Source of the DNA: Micromonospora matsumotoense
GTDB taxonomy: Bacteria; Actinomycetota; Actinomycetes; Mycobacteriales; Micromonosporaceae
DNA length: 64,000 nucleotides
NCBI RefSeq assembly: GCF_900091525.1
Contig: NZ_FMCU01000022.1
Coordinates: forward strand, 34,216 to 98,215
Reading direction: 5' to 3'
The notes below the pieces were generated by a model. The model saw only the letters and a list, made by a program, of their open reading frames with translations. It ran no database searches and had not been told where the DNA came from. Both the position numbers and the translations under genes were made by a program. This document shows positions 14,489 to 22,253 of the stretch, piece after piece; position 1 is the stretch's first letter, and the number at the start of each line of letters is the position of its first letter.

Positions 14489-17400
14489 CCTTCTTGCTCC
14501 TTCTGCCCGCTCCCGCGCGCCGGGCCGAAGCCAGACGGCGAGGATTGCTGCCCGCCCGGAGTCGCGTCCGGGTTGGTGGGGTTGTCCGGGGTGGTCCGGC
14601 CGCGTTGCACACCTCGATGGTAGGCCGAGAGCAGACCTCTGACCGCCTCCGGCGTACGTCGCTGCACCGATGTGGTCGGCTTCTCGATCGCCCCTGGCAC
14701 GAGCTGCGCCATCGGCGTCCGCTTCGGCAGGCCCGTCTGGGTGGTTCCGGCCACCGGCGCCTCGGTGGCGGCCACCGCTGCCCGCCAGCCGTCGTCGGCG
14801 GCGGTCTGCCAGGCGGTGGGCTGCGGGGCGGGGCGGCGGGTCACCGGGCCGTCGCCGCGACCGGGGAGACCCCCGTTGCCTGTCGACCCGTTGTCACGCG
14901 GCACGCCCCCGACCGGCGCGGTGTCTGCCATCGGTGCGCCGCCTGTCGTCCCTGGTGCGGTGTACTGGGCCGGGTGGATGGCGGTGTCGACGGCGGACTG
15001 CGAGGTCCCCGCGCCGTTGGTCACCGACTGCTTGGCACCGGCTGCTTCGTCCGGGCCTGGCTTGCGGGTGCGGAACCAGGCCGACTCGAGTTCTCGGAAG
15101 ATCGGCAGTTCCATCGTCTCGTCCGCGTACCGCTGCTGAGGAGCCTGCTGCGGCGTCAACGGCCGGTTGATGGCCGGCTGTGCGGCCCGTACCGGTGGCG
15201 TCACGGGCTGCCGAGGGGCCGGCGGCGTCGGCTCGGAGCGCGGCACCCGGGGCAGCTCGGTGGTCATGTCCAGTGCGGCGGCAAGCCGCTCGGGGACCGG
15301 CGGGGTGGCCGTGTCGCGGTCGGGGTTGGCCACCGGCGGCCAGGCCGGCGGTGCGCCGGCACCCGGTGCGGCCCCGCCCGAGGTGGGCCGGCCCGGCAGC
15401 GGACCGCTGGGCGATCCGGAGACCGGCGCGCCCGGGTGACCGGCGTACGGGGACGCCGACACCGGGTAGCCCGTGGAGGGCTGACCCGATACCGGGTAAC
15501 CCGACGAGGGCTGACCCGACACCGGATAGCCGGAGACCGGCTGGCTGGACACCGGGTAACCGGAGACCGGCTGACCCGAGACGGGCTGACCGGAGACCGG
15601 CGCGGCCGGGTACGAGGGCGGCAGCGGTGGCGCCGACACCGGCGGGACCGGTGGGGAGCTGTAGGGCCGGGCCTCGGGGCTGCTCGGTAGCTGGCGCGGG
15701 ATGATCGGCTGCTGGCCGGTGCTGTCCGGGTCGTCGGTGCTCCGCCGCTGGGGCAGCGGATCGATCGACTGCCCGTTGGTGGGACGCGGGTTGAAGCTGT
15801 CGCCACCGTTGATTCCGCTGGCACCGGTGAGGTCCGACCAGGCGGGCAGCCCGCGTCCGCCGTTGGCGGGGGGAACGGAGCCGTTGCGCGGGGCGGCCGG
15901 ATCGAAGGGTCGGCCGCCGAAGGTGACCTGGTTGCCGGAGTCCCCCTGCCGGGGGGCCGGCGGTTGGCCGTTGCCGAGCGCGGGCAGCGCGCCGAAGGTC
16001 GGGGTGCCGCCGGACCCACCGAAGGCCGGGGCCGGGCTGGGACCGCCGAAGGCCGGGGCGGCGCCGCCGAAGCTCGGGGTGCCGCCGCCGAAGGCCGGCG
16101 CGGCGCCGCCGAACTGGGGGCCGGGGCCCGGCAGGCCAGGGGTGCCCGGGGCCCGGCCGGTGAGGGCGCGGGGCACCAGCACCGAGGTGGGCAGGACGAC
16201 CTCGGCCACGGTCCCCCGGTCGGTGCCGGGTCGCAGCTCGACCTTGACGCCGTGCCGGGAGGCCAGCCGGGCGACCACGACCAGGCCCATCATGCGGGAG
16301 ACGGCCACGTCCACCTGGGGTGGGGTGGCGAGCCGATCGTTGAGGTCGGACAACTGCTCGGCGCTGATGCCGATGCCCCGGTCCTCGACGTAGAGCGACG
16401 CGCGGTCGCCGACCCGGCGGGCCTCGACCATCACCTGGGAGTCCGGCGGGGAGAACGCGGTCGCGTTGTCGAACAGCTCGGCGACCAGGTGGACCAGGTC
16501 GTTGACCGCGTGCGCGGAGACCTCGATGTCCCGGTCGATGACCCCGAACTCGATCCGGGTGTAGTGCTCGACCTCGGACTGGGCGGCGCGCAGCACGTCG
16601 ATCAGGGCGGCCGGCTCGCGCTGCACCCGGGTGGAGTCGGCCCCGGCGAGGACCAGCAGGTTCTCGTCGTTGCGGCGCATCCGGGTGGCCAGGTGGTCGA
16701 GCTGGAACAGCTCGGCCAGGCGGTCCGGGTCCTCCTCGCCGCGCTCCAGCCGGTCGAGGTGGCCGATCAGCCGGTCGACCAGGATCTGCGAACGGCGGGC
16801 GAGGTTGACGAACATCGTCGCGACCGAGGAGCGGAGCGCCGCCTGCTCGGCGGCGGTCCGGACGGCCTCCAGGTGGACGGCGTTGAACGCCTCGGTCACC
16901 TGGCCGAACTCGTCCCGGCTGCGGACCGGCAGCGGCTCGGCGATCTGGTTGGCCAACTGCGCCGGGGACTGCTGGCCGGTGAACTGCGGGTCCCGCAGCC
17001 GGGCCACCGCCTGCGGAAGGCCGAACTGGGCGATGGACAGCGCACCCTGGCGCAGCTCGCGCAGCGAGCGGGCCATCGACCGGGCGACCAGGTAGGCGAA
17101 GAGGATGGCCAGCAGCAGCATGCTGAGCAGCAGGCCGGTCTCCAGGAAGACCTGACGCTGCACGTCGGAGCGCAGTTCGTCGGCCTTGGCCACGACGTCG
17201 CTGTCGAGTCGCACCTCCACGGCCCGGTTGAGCTGGGCGTACGCGACCATGGCCGCGTCCCACTGGTCGGTGCTGAAGGTGAGGCCGTCCAGCTTGTCGC
17301 TGTTCAGCGCGCTGACCTGACCGGCGTAGATGTCCGCCTGGCGTCGGTCCGAACCGGAGATCGTCTGGTCCTGGAACTCGCGCTCGGCGCGGCTGGCCAC

Positions 17401-18147
17401 CGCCTGGAAGCTCTGCAGGGCCTGCTGCTCACCGGTGTTGCTGGAGATGTACAGCTCCCGCAGGGCGGGCGTGTACGCCTTCTGCAGCAGTACCTGGTGG
17501 ACCGCGATCCGGCGGACGGAGGCGTACTCCTTGGCGCGGGCCATCGCCGCGGCGGCCCGCATCTGGTCGCTCAGGTCGTTGTCGCCGGCGAGCTGGGTGG
17601 CCGAGTCACGGATGGTGATCAGATTGTTGATCAGACCGGTGTACCGGCTGACCGCCTCGCTGAGCCGGAGCTTGCCGTTGTAGACCTGACTCCGGATGCC
17701 GGGCATCTCCGACAGGTCGCCGTCGATCCGGTCGAGCTGCGTCTCCAGGGTCGCCGGCAGGCCCTCGATCTCGCCGCGCTGTTGCGAGTAGGGCGTCTTC
17801 GACTGGTCGACTCGCTGGTTGACCCGGTTGTACGCCTCCTGGTATTGCGCACGGGCCTGTCCCTTGGGCGAGCCGAGCAGCAGCACGGCGTTGGTGCGCT
17901 CGTCCTGGAGGGTGTTGACCAGGTCACCGGAGTAACCCACCAGATTGGCCAGGTCACCTGCCCGGTTGGCGTTGTTGAGCATCTGCAGGTGGTCCACCAG
18001 CCCGCTGGTACCCACGACGACCGTGGCGATGGTCGGCACGATCATGATCAGGCCGAGCTTGGACCAGATCGGCATGTCGCGGAGCCGGCCGGCCGGCCGA
18101 CGCAGACGCGACAGGAAGGAGCCCGCCGTCGTTGGCCGTTTGCTCAC
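14485..18147 (-). CDS. cvnA: Conservon sensor-like histidine kinase CvnA
   Basis: A 1220-residue membrane kinase. TM1 lies near 30-50; the extracytoplasmic helical domain to about 340 resembles nitrate/nitrite-sensing domains (ERTNAVLLLGSPKG). TM2 is near 343-365, followed by a HAMP-like linker, a dimerisation segment whose best phospho-acceptor candidate is the His in QLDHLATRMRR, and an ATPase with the N-box HLVAELFDNATAFSPP (near 553) and DRGIGIS. A roughly 500-residue low-complexity tail follows, with AFGG repeats and SG[QY]PV repeats. It ends in the conservon tail (LPIFRELESAWF, DDGWRAA, GLPKR, QLVPG, YHRGVQRGR). GTG at 18147 is chosen, with GAGGG upstream; ATG 18192 is possible. First gene of the operon. 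Confidence 0.88.
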   Translation of the reverse strand: MSKRPTTAGSFLSRLRRPAGRLRDMPIWSKLGLIMIVPTIATVVVGTSGLVDHLQMLNNANRAGDLANLVGYSGDLVNTLQDERTNAVLLLGSPKGQARAQYQEAYNRVNQRVDQSKTPYSQQRGEIEGLPATLETQLDRIDGDLSEMPGIRSQVYNGKLRLSEAVSRYTGLINNLITIRDSATQLAGDNDLSDQMRAAAAMARAKEYASVRRIAVHQVLLQKAYTPALRELYISSNTGEQQALQSFQAVASRAEREFQDQTISGSDRRQADIYAGQVSALNSDKLDGLTFSTDQWDAAMVAYAQLNRAVEVRLDSDVVAKADELRSDVQRQVFLETGLLLSMLLLAILFAYLVARSMARSLRELRQGALSIAQFGLPQAVARLRDPQFTGQQSPAQLANQIAEPLPVRSRDEFGQVTEAFNAVHLEAVRTAAEQAALRSSVATMFVNLARRSQILVDRLIGHLDRLERGEEDPDRLAELFQLDHLATRMRRNDENLLVLAGADSTRVQREPAALIDVLRAAQSEVEHYTRIEFGVIDRDIEVSAHAVNDLVHLVAELFDNATAFSPPDSQVMVEARRVGDRASLYVEDRGIGISAEQLSDLNDRLATPPQVDVAVSRMMGLVVVARLASRHGVKVELRPGTDRGTVAEVVLPTSVLVPRALTGRAPGTPGLPGPGPQFGGAAPAFGGGTPSFGGAAPAFGGPSPAPAFGGSGGTPTFGALPALGNGQPPAPRQGDSGNQVTFGGRPFDPAAPRNGSVPPANGGRGLPAWSDLTGASGINGGDSFNPRPTNGQSIDPLPQRRSTDDPDSTGQQPIIPRQLPSSPEARPYSSPPVPPVSAPPLPPSYPAAPVSGQPVSGQPVSGYPVSSQPVSGYPVSGQPSSGYPVSGQPSTGYPVSASPYAGHPGAPVSGSPSGPLPGRPTSGGAAPGAGAPPAWPPVANPDRDTATPPVPERLAAALDMTTELPRVPRSEPTPPAPRQPVTPPVRAAQPAINRPLTPQQAPQQRYADETMELPIFRELESAWFRTRKPGPDEAAGAKQSVTNGAGTSQSAVDTAIHPAQYTAPGTTGGAPMADTAPVGGVPRDNGSTGNGGLPGRGDGPVTRRPAPQPTAWQTAADDGWRAAVAATEAPVAGTTQTGLPKRTPMAQLVPGAIEKPTTSVQRRTPEAVRGLLSAYHRGVQRGRTTPDNPTNPDATPGGQQSSPSGFGPARGSGQKEQEG
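15440..15610 (-). repeat. SG[QY]PV pentapeptide repeats within cvnA
   Basis: About nine consecutive copies of a 15-bp unit encode SGQPV/SGYPV-like pentapeptides in the CvnA tail. The units differ by a few bases each, so this is an old in-frame expansion. A second cluster encoding AFGG-type repeats lies near 15990-16110. Both sit between the kinase core and the conserved C-terminal tail and probably form a flexible tether. Confidence 0.75.
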
Positions 18148-18294
18148 GTCACCGCCCTCGCGATTCCAGCGTCTCCGCGTCGCCACGGGCAACGCCCAGC
18201 AACCGACCCGGCGGGTCGGACCTCCGAGATTCCATCACGGCTCCCCTGAAAGAGAAAGCCCAGGTTGTCGGTCACCGGAGGTGTGATGAGATGT

Positions 18295-18315
18295 TGATGC
18301 AATTTGATCGCAATC
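18295..18315 (+). promoter_or_regulatory. AT-rich direct repeat in the cvnA/uridine kinase divergent promoter
   Basis: TTGATGCAAT (18295-18304) is followed directly by TTGATCGCAAT (18305-18315). This is the most A/T-rich stretch between the divergent cvnA and uridine kinase genes (18148-18340). Two adjacent near-identical decamers look like a protein-binding site or part of a promoter; no regulator can be named. Confidence 0.35.
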
Positions 18316-18340
18316 CGTCTTTCCGGAGTCACTCAAAGTA

Positions 18341-18943
18341 ATGGAATATCGCCACCGCGTTGTCCTCCTCGCCGGGCCCTCCGGGTCCGGAAAGTCGTAC
18401 ATAGCCCAACGAACCGGCCTTCCCGTGCTCTGCCTGGACGACTTCTACAAGAACGGTGATGACCCTACGTTGCCGCGACAGAACGGACTGGTCGACTGGG
18501 ACGCGCCCGAGTCGTGGGACGCGGGAACGGCCGTGGAGACAATTGACCAACTGGCCCAGCGGGGCCGGGCCGATGTGCCCGTCTATGCGATCGGTGCGGA
18601 TCGCCGGGTGGCCACCCGGCCATTCGAAGTGACCGGATCGCCACTTTTCATCGCCGAAGGGATTTTCGCCGCCGAGATTGTCGAGGAGTGCCGCCGTCGG
18701 GGGCTGCTCGCCGGGGCGTACGCGCTGCGTCGGCCGCGCGGGGCGACCTTCGTCCGCCGGCTGGCCCGGGACCTGTCCGAGCAGCGCAAGGCACCGAAGG
18801 TGCTGATCCGGCGCGGGGTGGCGCTGCTGCGCGCCGAACCGGCGGTGCTGCGCCGGCAGACCGGCCTCGGTGCCGAGGCGGCCCACGCCCGGGAGATCCT
18901 GCGCCGGGTGGCCGACCTGGTAGCCGGCCACCCGCCCCGGTGA
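18341..18943 (+). CDS. udk: Uridine kinase-family P-loop protein
   Basis: A 200-residue cytoplasmic kinase expected to phosphorylate uridine or cytidine. The P-loop AGPSGSGKSY covers 11-20, and LCLDDFYKNGDDPTLPRQNGLVDWDAPESWD holds the nucleoside-site Asp residues seen in uridine kinases. A lid with RPRGATFVRRLARDL follows. It is divergent from cvnA and converges tightly with adenosine deaminase (1 nt between stops). The first third uses more A/T-containing codons than its neighbours. No clear ribosome site precedes the ATG, so the start is only fairly certain. It fits the nucleoside-salvage setting. Confidence 0.8.
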   Translation: MEYRHRVVLLAGPSGSGKSYIAQRTGLPVLCLDDFYKNGDDPTLPRQNGLVDWDAPESWDAGTAVETIDQLAQRGRADVPVYAIGADRRVATRPFEVTGSPLFIAEGIFAAEIVEECRRRGLLAGAYALRRPRGATFVRRLARDLSEQRKAPKVLIRRGVALLRAEPAVLRRQTGLGAEAAHAREILRRVADLVAGHPPR

Positions 18944-18944
18944 A

Positions 18945-20021
18945 TCAGCCGATCAGCTTCGCGTACGCCGGCTTGATCACCTCGTCGATGATCGCCAACC
19001 GCTCGTCGAACGGGATGAAGGCGCTCTTCATCGCGTTGACGGTGAACCACTGGAGCTCCTTCCAGCCGTAGCCGAAGTTCTCCACCAGCAGCGCCATCTC
19101 GCGCGACATCGAGGTGCCGCTCATCAGCCGGTTGTCGGTGTTCACCGTCACCCGGAACCGCAGCTCCCGCAGCAGCCCGATCGGGTGGTCGGCGATGGAT
19201 GCCACCGCCCCGGTCTGCACGTTCGACGACGGGCACAGCTCCAGCGGGATCCGCTTGTCCCGCACGTACGCGGCCAGTCGGCCGAGCGTCGGCACCGGGC
19301 CGGGGGTGATGTCATCCACGATCCGCACCCCGTGGCCGAGCCGGTCCGCCCCGCACCACTGGATCGCCTGCCAGATCGACGGCAGCCCGAACGCCTCGCC
19401 GGCGTGGATGGTGAAGTGGAAGTTCTCCCGCTGGAGGTATTCGAAGGCGTCCAGGTGCCGGGTGGGCGGGAAGCCCGCCTCCGCGCCGGCGATGTCGAAA
19501 CCCACCACCCCGGCGTCCCGGTGCCGGACGGCCAGCTCGGCGATCTCCTGCGACCGGGCGGCGTGCCGCATCGCGGTGAGCAGGGTGCCGACCCGGATCG
19601 GGGTGCCCGCCGCGGCAGCCTCCGCGCTGCCTTCGACGAAACCGGCGACGACCGCCTCGACCACCTCGTCCAGGGTGAGGTTCTGCTCCAGGTGCTGCTC
19701 GGGGGCGAACCGGACCTCGGCGTACACGACGCCGTCGGCGGCCAGGTCGAGCGCGCACTCGCGGGCCACCCGACGCAGCGCCGGGGTGGTCTGCATGACC
19801 GCGACGGTGTGCGCGAACGTCTCCAGGTAGCGCTCCAGCGAACCGGAGTGCGCCGCCTCGGCGAACCACCGGCCGAGCGCCTCGGGGTCGGTGCTGGGCA
19901 GCTCGTGACCCACCTCGGCGGCCAACTCGACGACCGTCGCCGGCCGCAGGCCGCCGTCGAGGTGATCGTGCAGCAGCGCCTTCGGGACCTTGACGATGTC
20001 CTCGTATCGGATTGCGACCAT
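18945..20021 (-). CDS. add: Adenosine deaminase
   Basis: A 358-residue zinc enzyme converting adenosine or deoxyadenosine to inosine. HDHLDG (18-23) supplies the first two zinc histidines; HAGEAFG gives the third His and the catalytic Glu; GHGVRI the next His. The late motif is VNTDNRLMSGT, with Asn where many enzymes have a second Asp (TDDP), which appears to be a normal actinobacterial variant. ATG at 20021; the upstream region (20022-20262) carries tandem repeats and a hairpin element. It acts with the nearby uridine kinase, Cdd and DeoA in nucleoside salvage. Confidence 0.92.
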   Translation of the reverse strand: MVAIRYEDIVKVPKALLHDHLDGGLRPATVVELAAEVGHELPSTDPEALGRWFAEAAHSGSLERYLETFAHTVAVMQTTPALRRVARECALDLAADGVVYAEVRFAPEQHLEQNLTLDEVVEAVVAGFVEGSAEAAAAGTPIRVGTLLTAMRHAARSQEIAELAVRHRDAGVVGFDIAGAEAGFPPTRHLDAFEYLQRENFHFTIHAGEAFGLPSIWQAIQWCGADRLGHGVRIVDDITPGPVPTLGRLAAYVRDKRIPLELCPSSNVQTGAVASIADHPIGLLRELRFRVTVNTDNRLMSGTSMSREMALLVENFGYGWKELQWFTVNAMKSAFIPFDERLAIIDEVIKPAYAKLIG

Positions 20022-20068
20022 CCCCCGACCCTAGTCACGCGCCCCGACGGCTGGCGATCAGGCTCGCG

Positions 20069-20124
20069 CCGACCCGCCGACCCGCCGACCCGCCGACCCG
20101 CGTGCCCGCGTGCCCGCGTGCCCG
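20069..20124 (+). repeat. 8-bp tandem repeats between add and the RlmA-type gene
   Basis: Four perfect copies of CCGACCCG (20069-20100) are followed directly by three copies of CGTGCCCG (20101-20124). Seven octamers in a row on two related units suggest slippage. They lie in the divergent promoter region of add and the methyltransferase gene. Confidence 0.9.
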
Positions 20125-20160
20125 ACCTGCGTGCCGGGCTGGCCCGGCTCGCAACATCGC

Positions 20161-20218
20161 CGACATGGCGGTGTCGACGCGAACGGATACCGCTACCTCG
20201 CCACACTTGAGTTGATCA
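20161..20218 (-). repeat. TGATCAACTC hairpin element, copy 1
   Basis: Read on the minus strand it starts TGATCAACTC (20209-20218) and continues into an imperfect stem of about 17 bp, with GCGGTATCC on one side and GACACCGCC on the other. It is closely similar to the element at 32821-32883, sharing the same head, AGCGGTATCC and CGACACCGC. It lies between divergent genes, about 45 bp before the methyltransferase start. Confidence 0.7.
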
Positions 20219-20262
20219 GACACACCACCGGCCCGACCGGCCCGCGCCGTAGGCTGCTGCGG

Positions 20263-21348
20263 GTGACCGCGCCGCACCCGTCCGAGCAACCCGTCGACGC
20301 GACGCACCCGCAGATCGTCGCCCGGCTGCGCTGCCCGGTCTGCGCCCAGCCGCTGGCCGCCGCCACCGACACCCGCGCGCTGCGCTGCCCCCGCCGGCAC
20401 AGCTTCGACCTGGCCCGCCAGGGGTACGTCAACCTGCTCACCGGCCGCGCCCCGCACGTCGGGGACACCGCCGAGATGGTCGCCGCCCGAGCCGACTTCC
20501 TGGCAGCCGGGCACTACGACGTGATCTCGTCCGCCCTGGCCGAGGCGGCGTCATCCGCCCTGGCCGCGCCGAACGGACCGACGCAGGCGACCGAACCGAC
20601 AGAGACAGGCGGACCGACAGCAACCACCGGACCGACAGAGACGACCGGACCAGCAGCAGCGACCGCGCCGGCGCAGGCGGGCGAACACGCGGAGACGACC
20701 GGCGCGGCGCAGGTGGGCGGACCGGTAGAGGCGAACGGGAGCGCGGACCGCCAGGCGGAGGCGGGCTTCGGGGCGTACCCGCTGGTGGTGGATGCCGGGG
20801 CGGGCACCGGGTGGCACCTCGCGGCGGTGCTGGCGGCGCTGCCCGACGCCGTCGGTCTGGCCCTGGACGTCGCCAAGCCGGCGCTGCGCCGCGCCGCCCG
20901 CGCCCATCCCCGGGCCGCCGCCGCGCTCGCCGACACCTGGCAGCAGCTGCCGCTGGCCGACCGGTCGGTCGCCGTGCTGCTCAACGTCTTCGCCCCGCGC
21001 AACGGCGTCGAGTTCCACCGGGTGCTCCACCCGGCCGGGGCGCTGCTGGTGGTCACGCCCACCGACGCCCACCTCGCCGAGTTGGTCGACGTGCTCGGGC
21101 TGCTGCGGGTCGACCCGGCCAAGGCCGACCGGGTCGCCGACAGCCTCGCCGGGCAGTTCACGCCGGAACGCACCGCCGTGCACACCGCCCGGCTCACCCT
21201 CGACCGGGCCGAGGTGGCCACCCTGGTCGGGATGGGGCCGAGCGCCTGGCACACCGACCCGCTGCGGCTCGCCGCCGCGATCGAGGCACTGCCCACCCCG
21301 GTCACCGTGACCGCCTCGGTACGCCTCACCGCCTGGCGACCCCGCTGA
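20263..21348 (+). CDS. RlmA/TlrB-type 23S rRNA (guanine) N1-methyltransferase
   Basis: A 361-residue SAM-dependent methyltransferase. The N-terminal zinc finger has CPVCAQPL then LRCPRRHSFDLARQGYVNLL, the family signature. The SAM-binding glycine motif is VVDAGAGTGWHL, and QQLPLADRSVAVLLNVFAPR follows. Enzymes of this group methylate G745/G748 in helix 35 of 23S rRNA, affecting macrolide or tylosin sensitivity in the TlrB branch. The usual length is about 275 residues; the excess is a Thr/Glu/Gly/Pro-rich insertion of about 60-65 residues (near 100-165). GTG at 20263 is used because the family's N-terminus begins there. Confidence 0.82.
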   Translation: MTAPHPSEQPVDATHPQIVARLRCPVCAQPLAAATDTRALRCPRRHSFDLARQGYVNLLTGRAPHVGDTAEMVAARADFLAAGHYDVISSALAEAASSALAAPNGPTQATEPTETGGPTATTGPTETTGPAAATAPAQAGEHAETTGAAQVGGPVEANGSADRQAEAGFGAYPLVVDAGAGTGWHLAAVLAALPDAVGLALDVAKPALRRAARAHPRAAAALADTWQQLPLADRSVAVLLNVFAPRNGVEFHRVLHPAGALLVVTPTDAHLAELVDVLGLLRVDPAKADRVADSLAGQFTPERTAVHTARLTLDRAEVATLVGMGPSAWHTDPLRLAAAIEALPTPVTVTASVRLTAWRPR

Positions 21349-21439
21349 CCACGGCGTCACCGGGCACGGGACGACCCGGTCGACCACGACGTGACGGGGG
21401 GACCGGCCGGTCGCCGGGCCACGAGGGCCCTCCGCCGGC

Positions 21440-22120
21440 TCAGGTGGAGAGGTCGACCTCTTCCCAGCCCGGCGGCTCGTCGTGGTAGGGCCCGCGCAGC
21501 ATCACCGCCCACTCCAACGCCCACCGGCGCTGGCCGATCGCGTTCGCGTCCACCAGGCCGGGCAGCCGCTGACCCGACTTCTCCACCTCCAGGTACGCCC
21601 AGTCCAGGCAGTAGTGCAGGTCGAGCAGGGCGGCGGCGTCCGCCGGGTGCTGCGGGGCGGCCAGGATGCGGGCCCGCCACTGGCCGAAGGTCTCCCCACC
21701 GGCGAGGTACGGCATCCGCTCCACCAGCCGTTCGTCCACCGGGATGGTCGGGTCGAGCTGCTTGCTCAGGCCCAGCACCCAGGACAGCGAGAAGAGCGCG
21801 TCGTGGTGCAGGACGAACGAGCGGTGGTCGCCCTTGCCGCCCACCACGAACTGCCACTCGGGCGGGGTCACCATGTCGACCAGGTGGGAGTCGAGCAGCC
21901 AGCTCATCGCGGTCTGCGCCGGCATCCCGAAGCAGCGGGCCAGGATCAGGTGCAGCACGGCGATGCGGGCCTCGATCTCCACGGTGGGCCGCAGTTCGAT
22001 CTCGTCACCCGGCTCCCAGACCAGGGGAAACTGGGTCGGTGGCAGGGGCAGACGCAGCCGGGACAACTCGTCGAGGCTCGCCTCGCGGACCTCCCGGGGA
22101 TCGGGCGCGGCTACCAGCAC
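21440..22120 (-). CDS. DUF4272-family protein
   Basis: A 226-residue soluble protein matching the DUF4272 pattern: EIEARIAVLHLILARCFG, LDSHLVDMVTPPEWQFV, FVLHHDALFSLSWVLGLSKQLDP, and a C-terminal LDLHYCLDWAYLEV and GQRRWALEWAVM. Function unknown. GTG at 22120 has AGGGA 8 nt upstream and no better start lies nearby. It is the last gene of the minus-strand nucleoside cluster, 133 nt after deoA, so it may be co-transcribed without being functionally linked. Confidence 0.72.
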   Translation of the reverse strand: MLVAAPDPREVREASLDELSRLRLPLPPTQFPLVWEPGDEIELRPTVEIEARIAVLHLILARCFGMPAQTAMSWLLDSHLVDMVTPPEWQFVVGGKGDHRSFVLHHDALFSLSWVLGLSKQLDPTIPVDERLVERMPYLAGGETFGQWRARILAAPQHPADAAALLDLHYCLDWAYLEVEKSGQRLPGLVDANAIGQRRWALEWAVMLRGPYHDEPPGWEEVDLST

Positions 22121-22253
22121 GATCGGATTCCCTGTCTGCTCACGCGGTGTTACCGCCGTTCGGTCCCCCTGACCAGGGAGGATAGCGTTCCGTTGCGACC
22201 GGCACCATGCCGGCCGACCCCGTCGGTCGACCGGTCGCCGGTGGTGCGAACTT

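Noticed and set aside
15964..18249. A 761-codon open frame on the plus strand opposite cvnA
   Set aside because: Composition is Gly/Arg/Val/Asp/Gln-rich antisense readout of a GC-rich gene; the minus strand encodes a complete, recognisable kinase in this interval.
18945..20021. Loss of an adenosine deaminase catalytic Asp (TDN instead of TDD)
   Set aside because: All other zinc and catalytic residues are present and the NTDNRLMSGT form appears usual in actinobacterial enzymes, so it is not read as inactivation.
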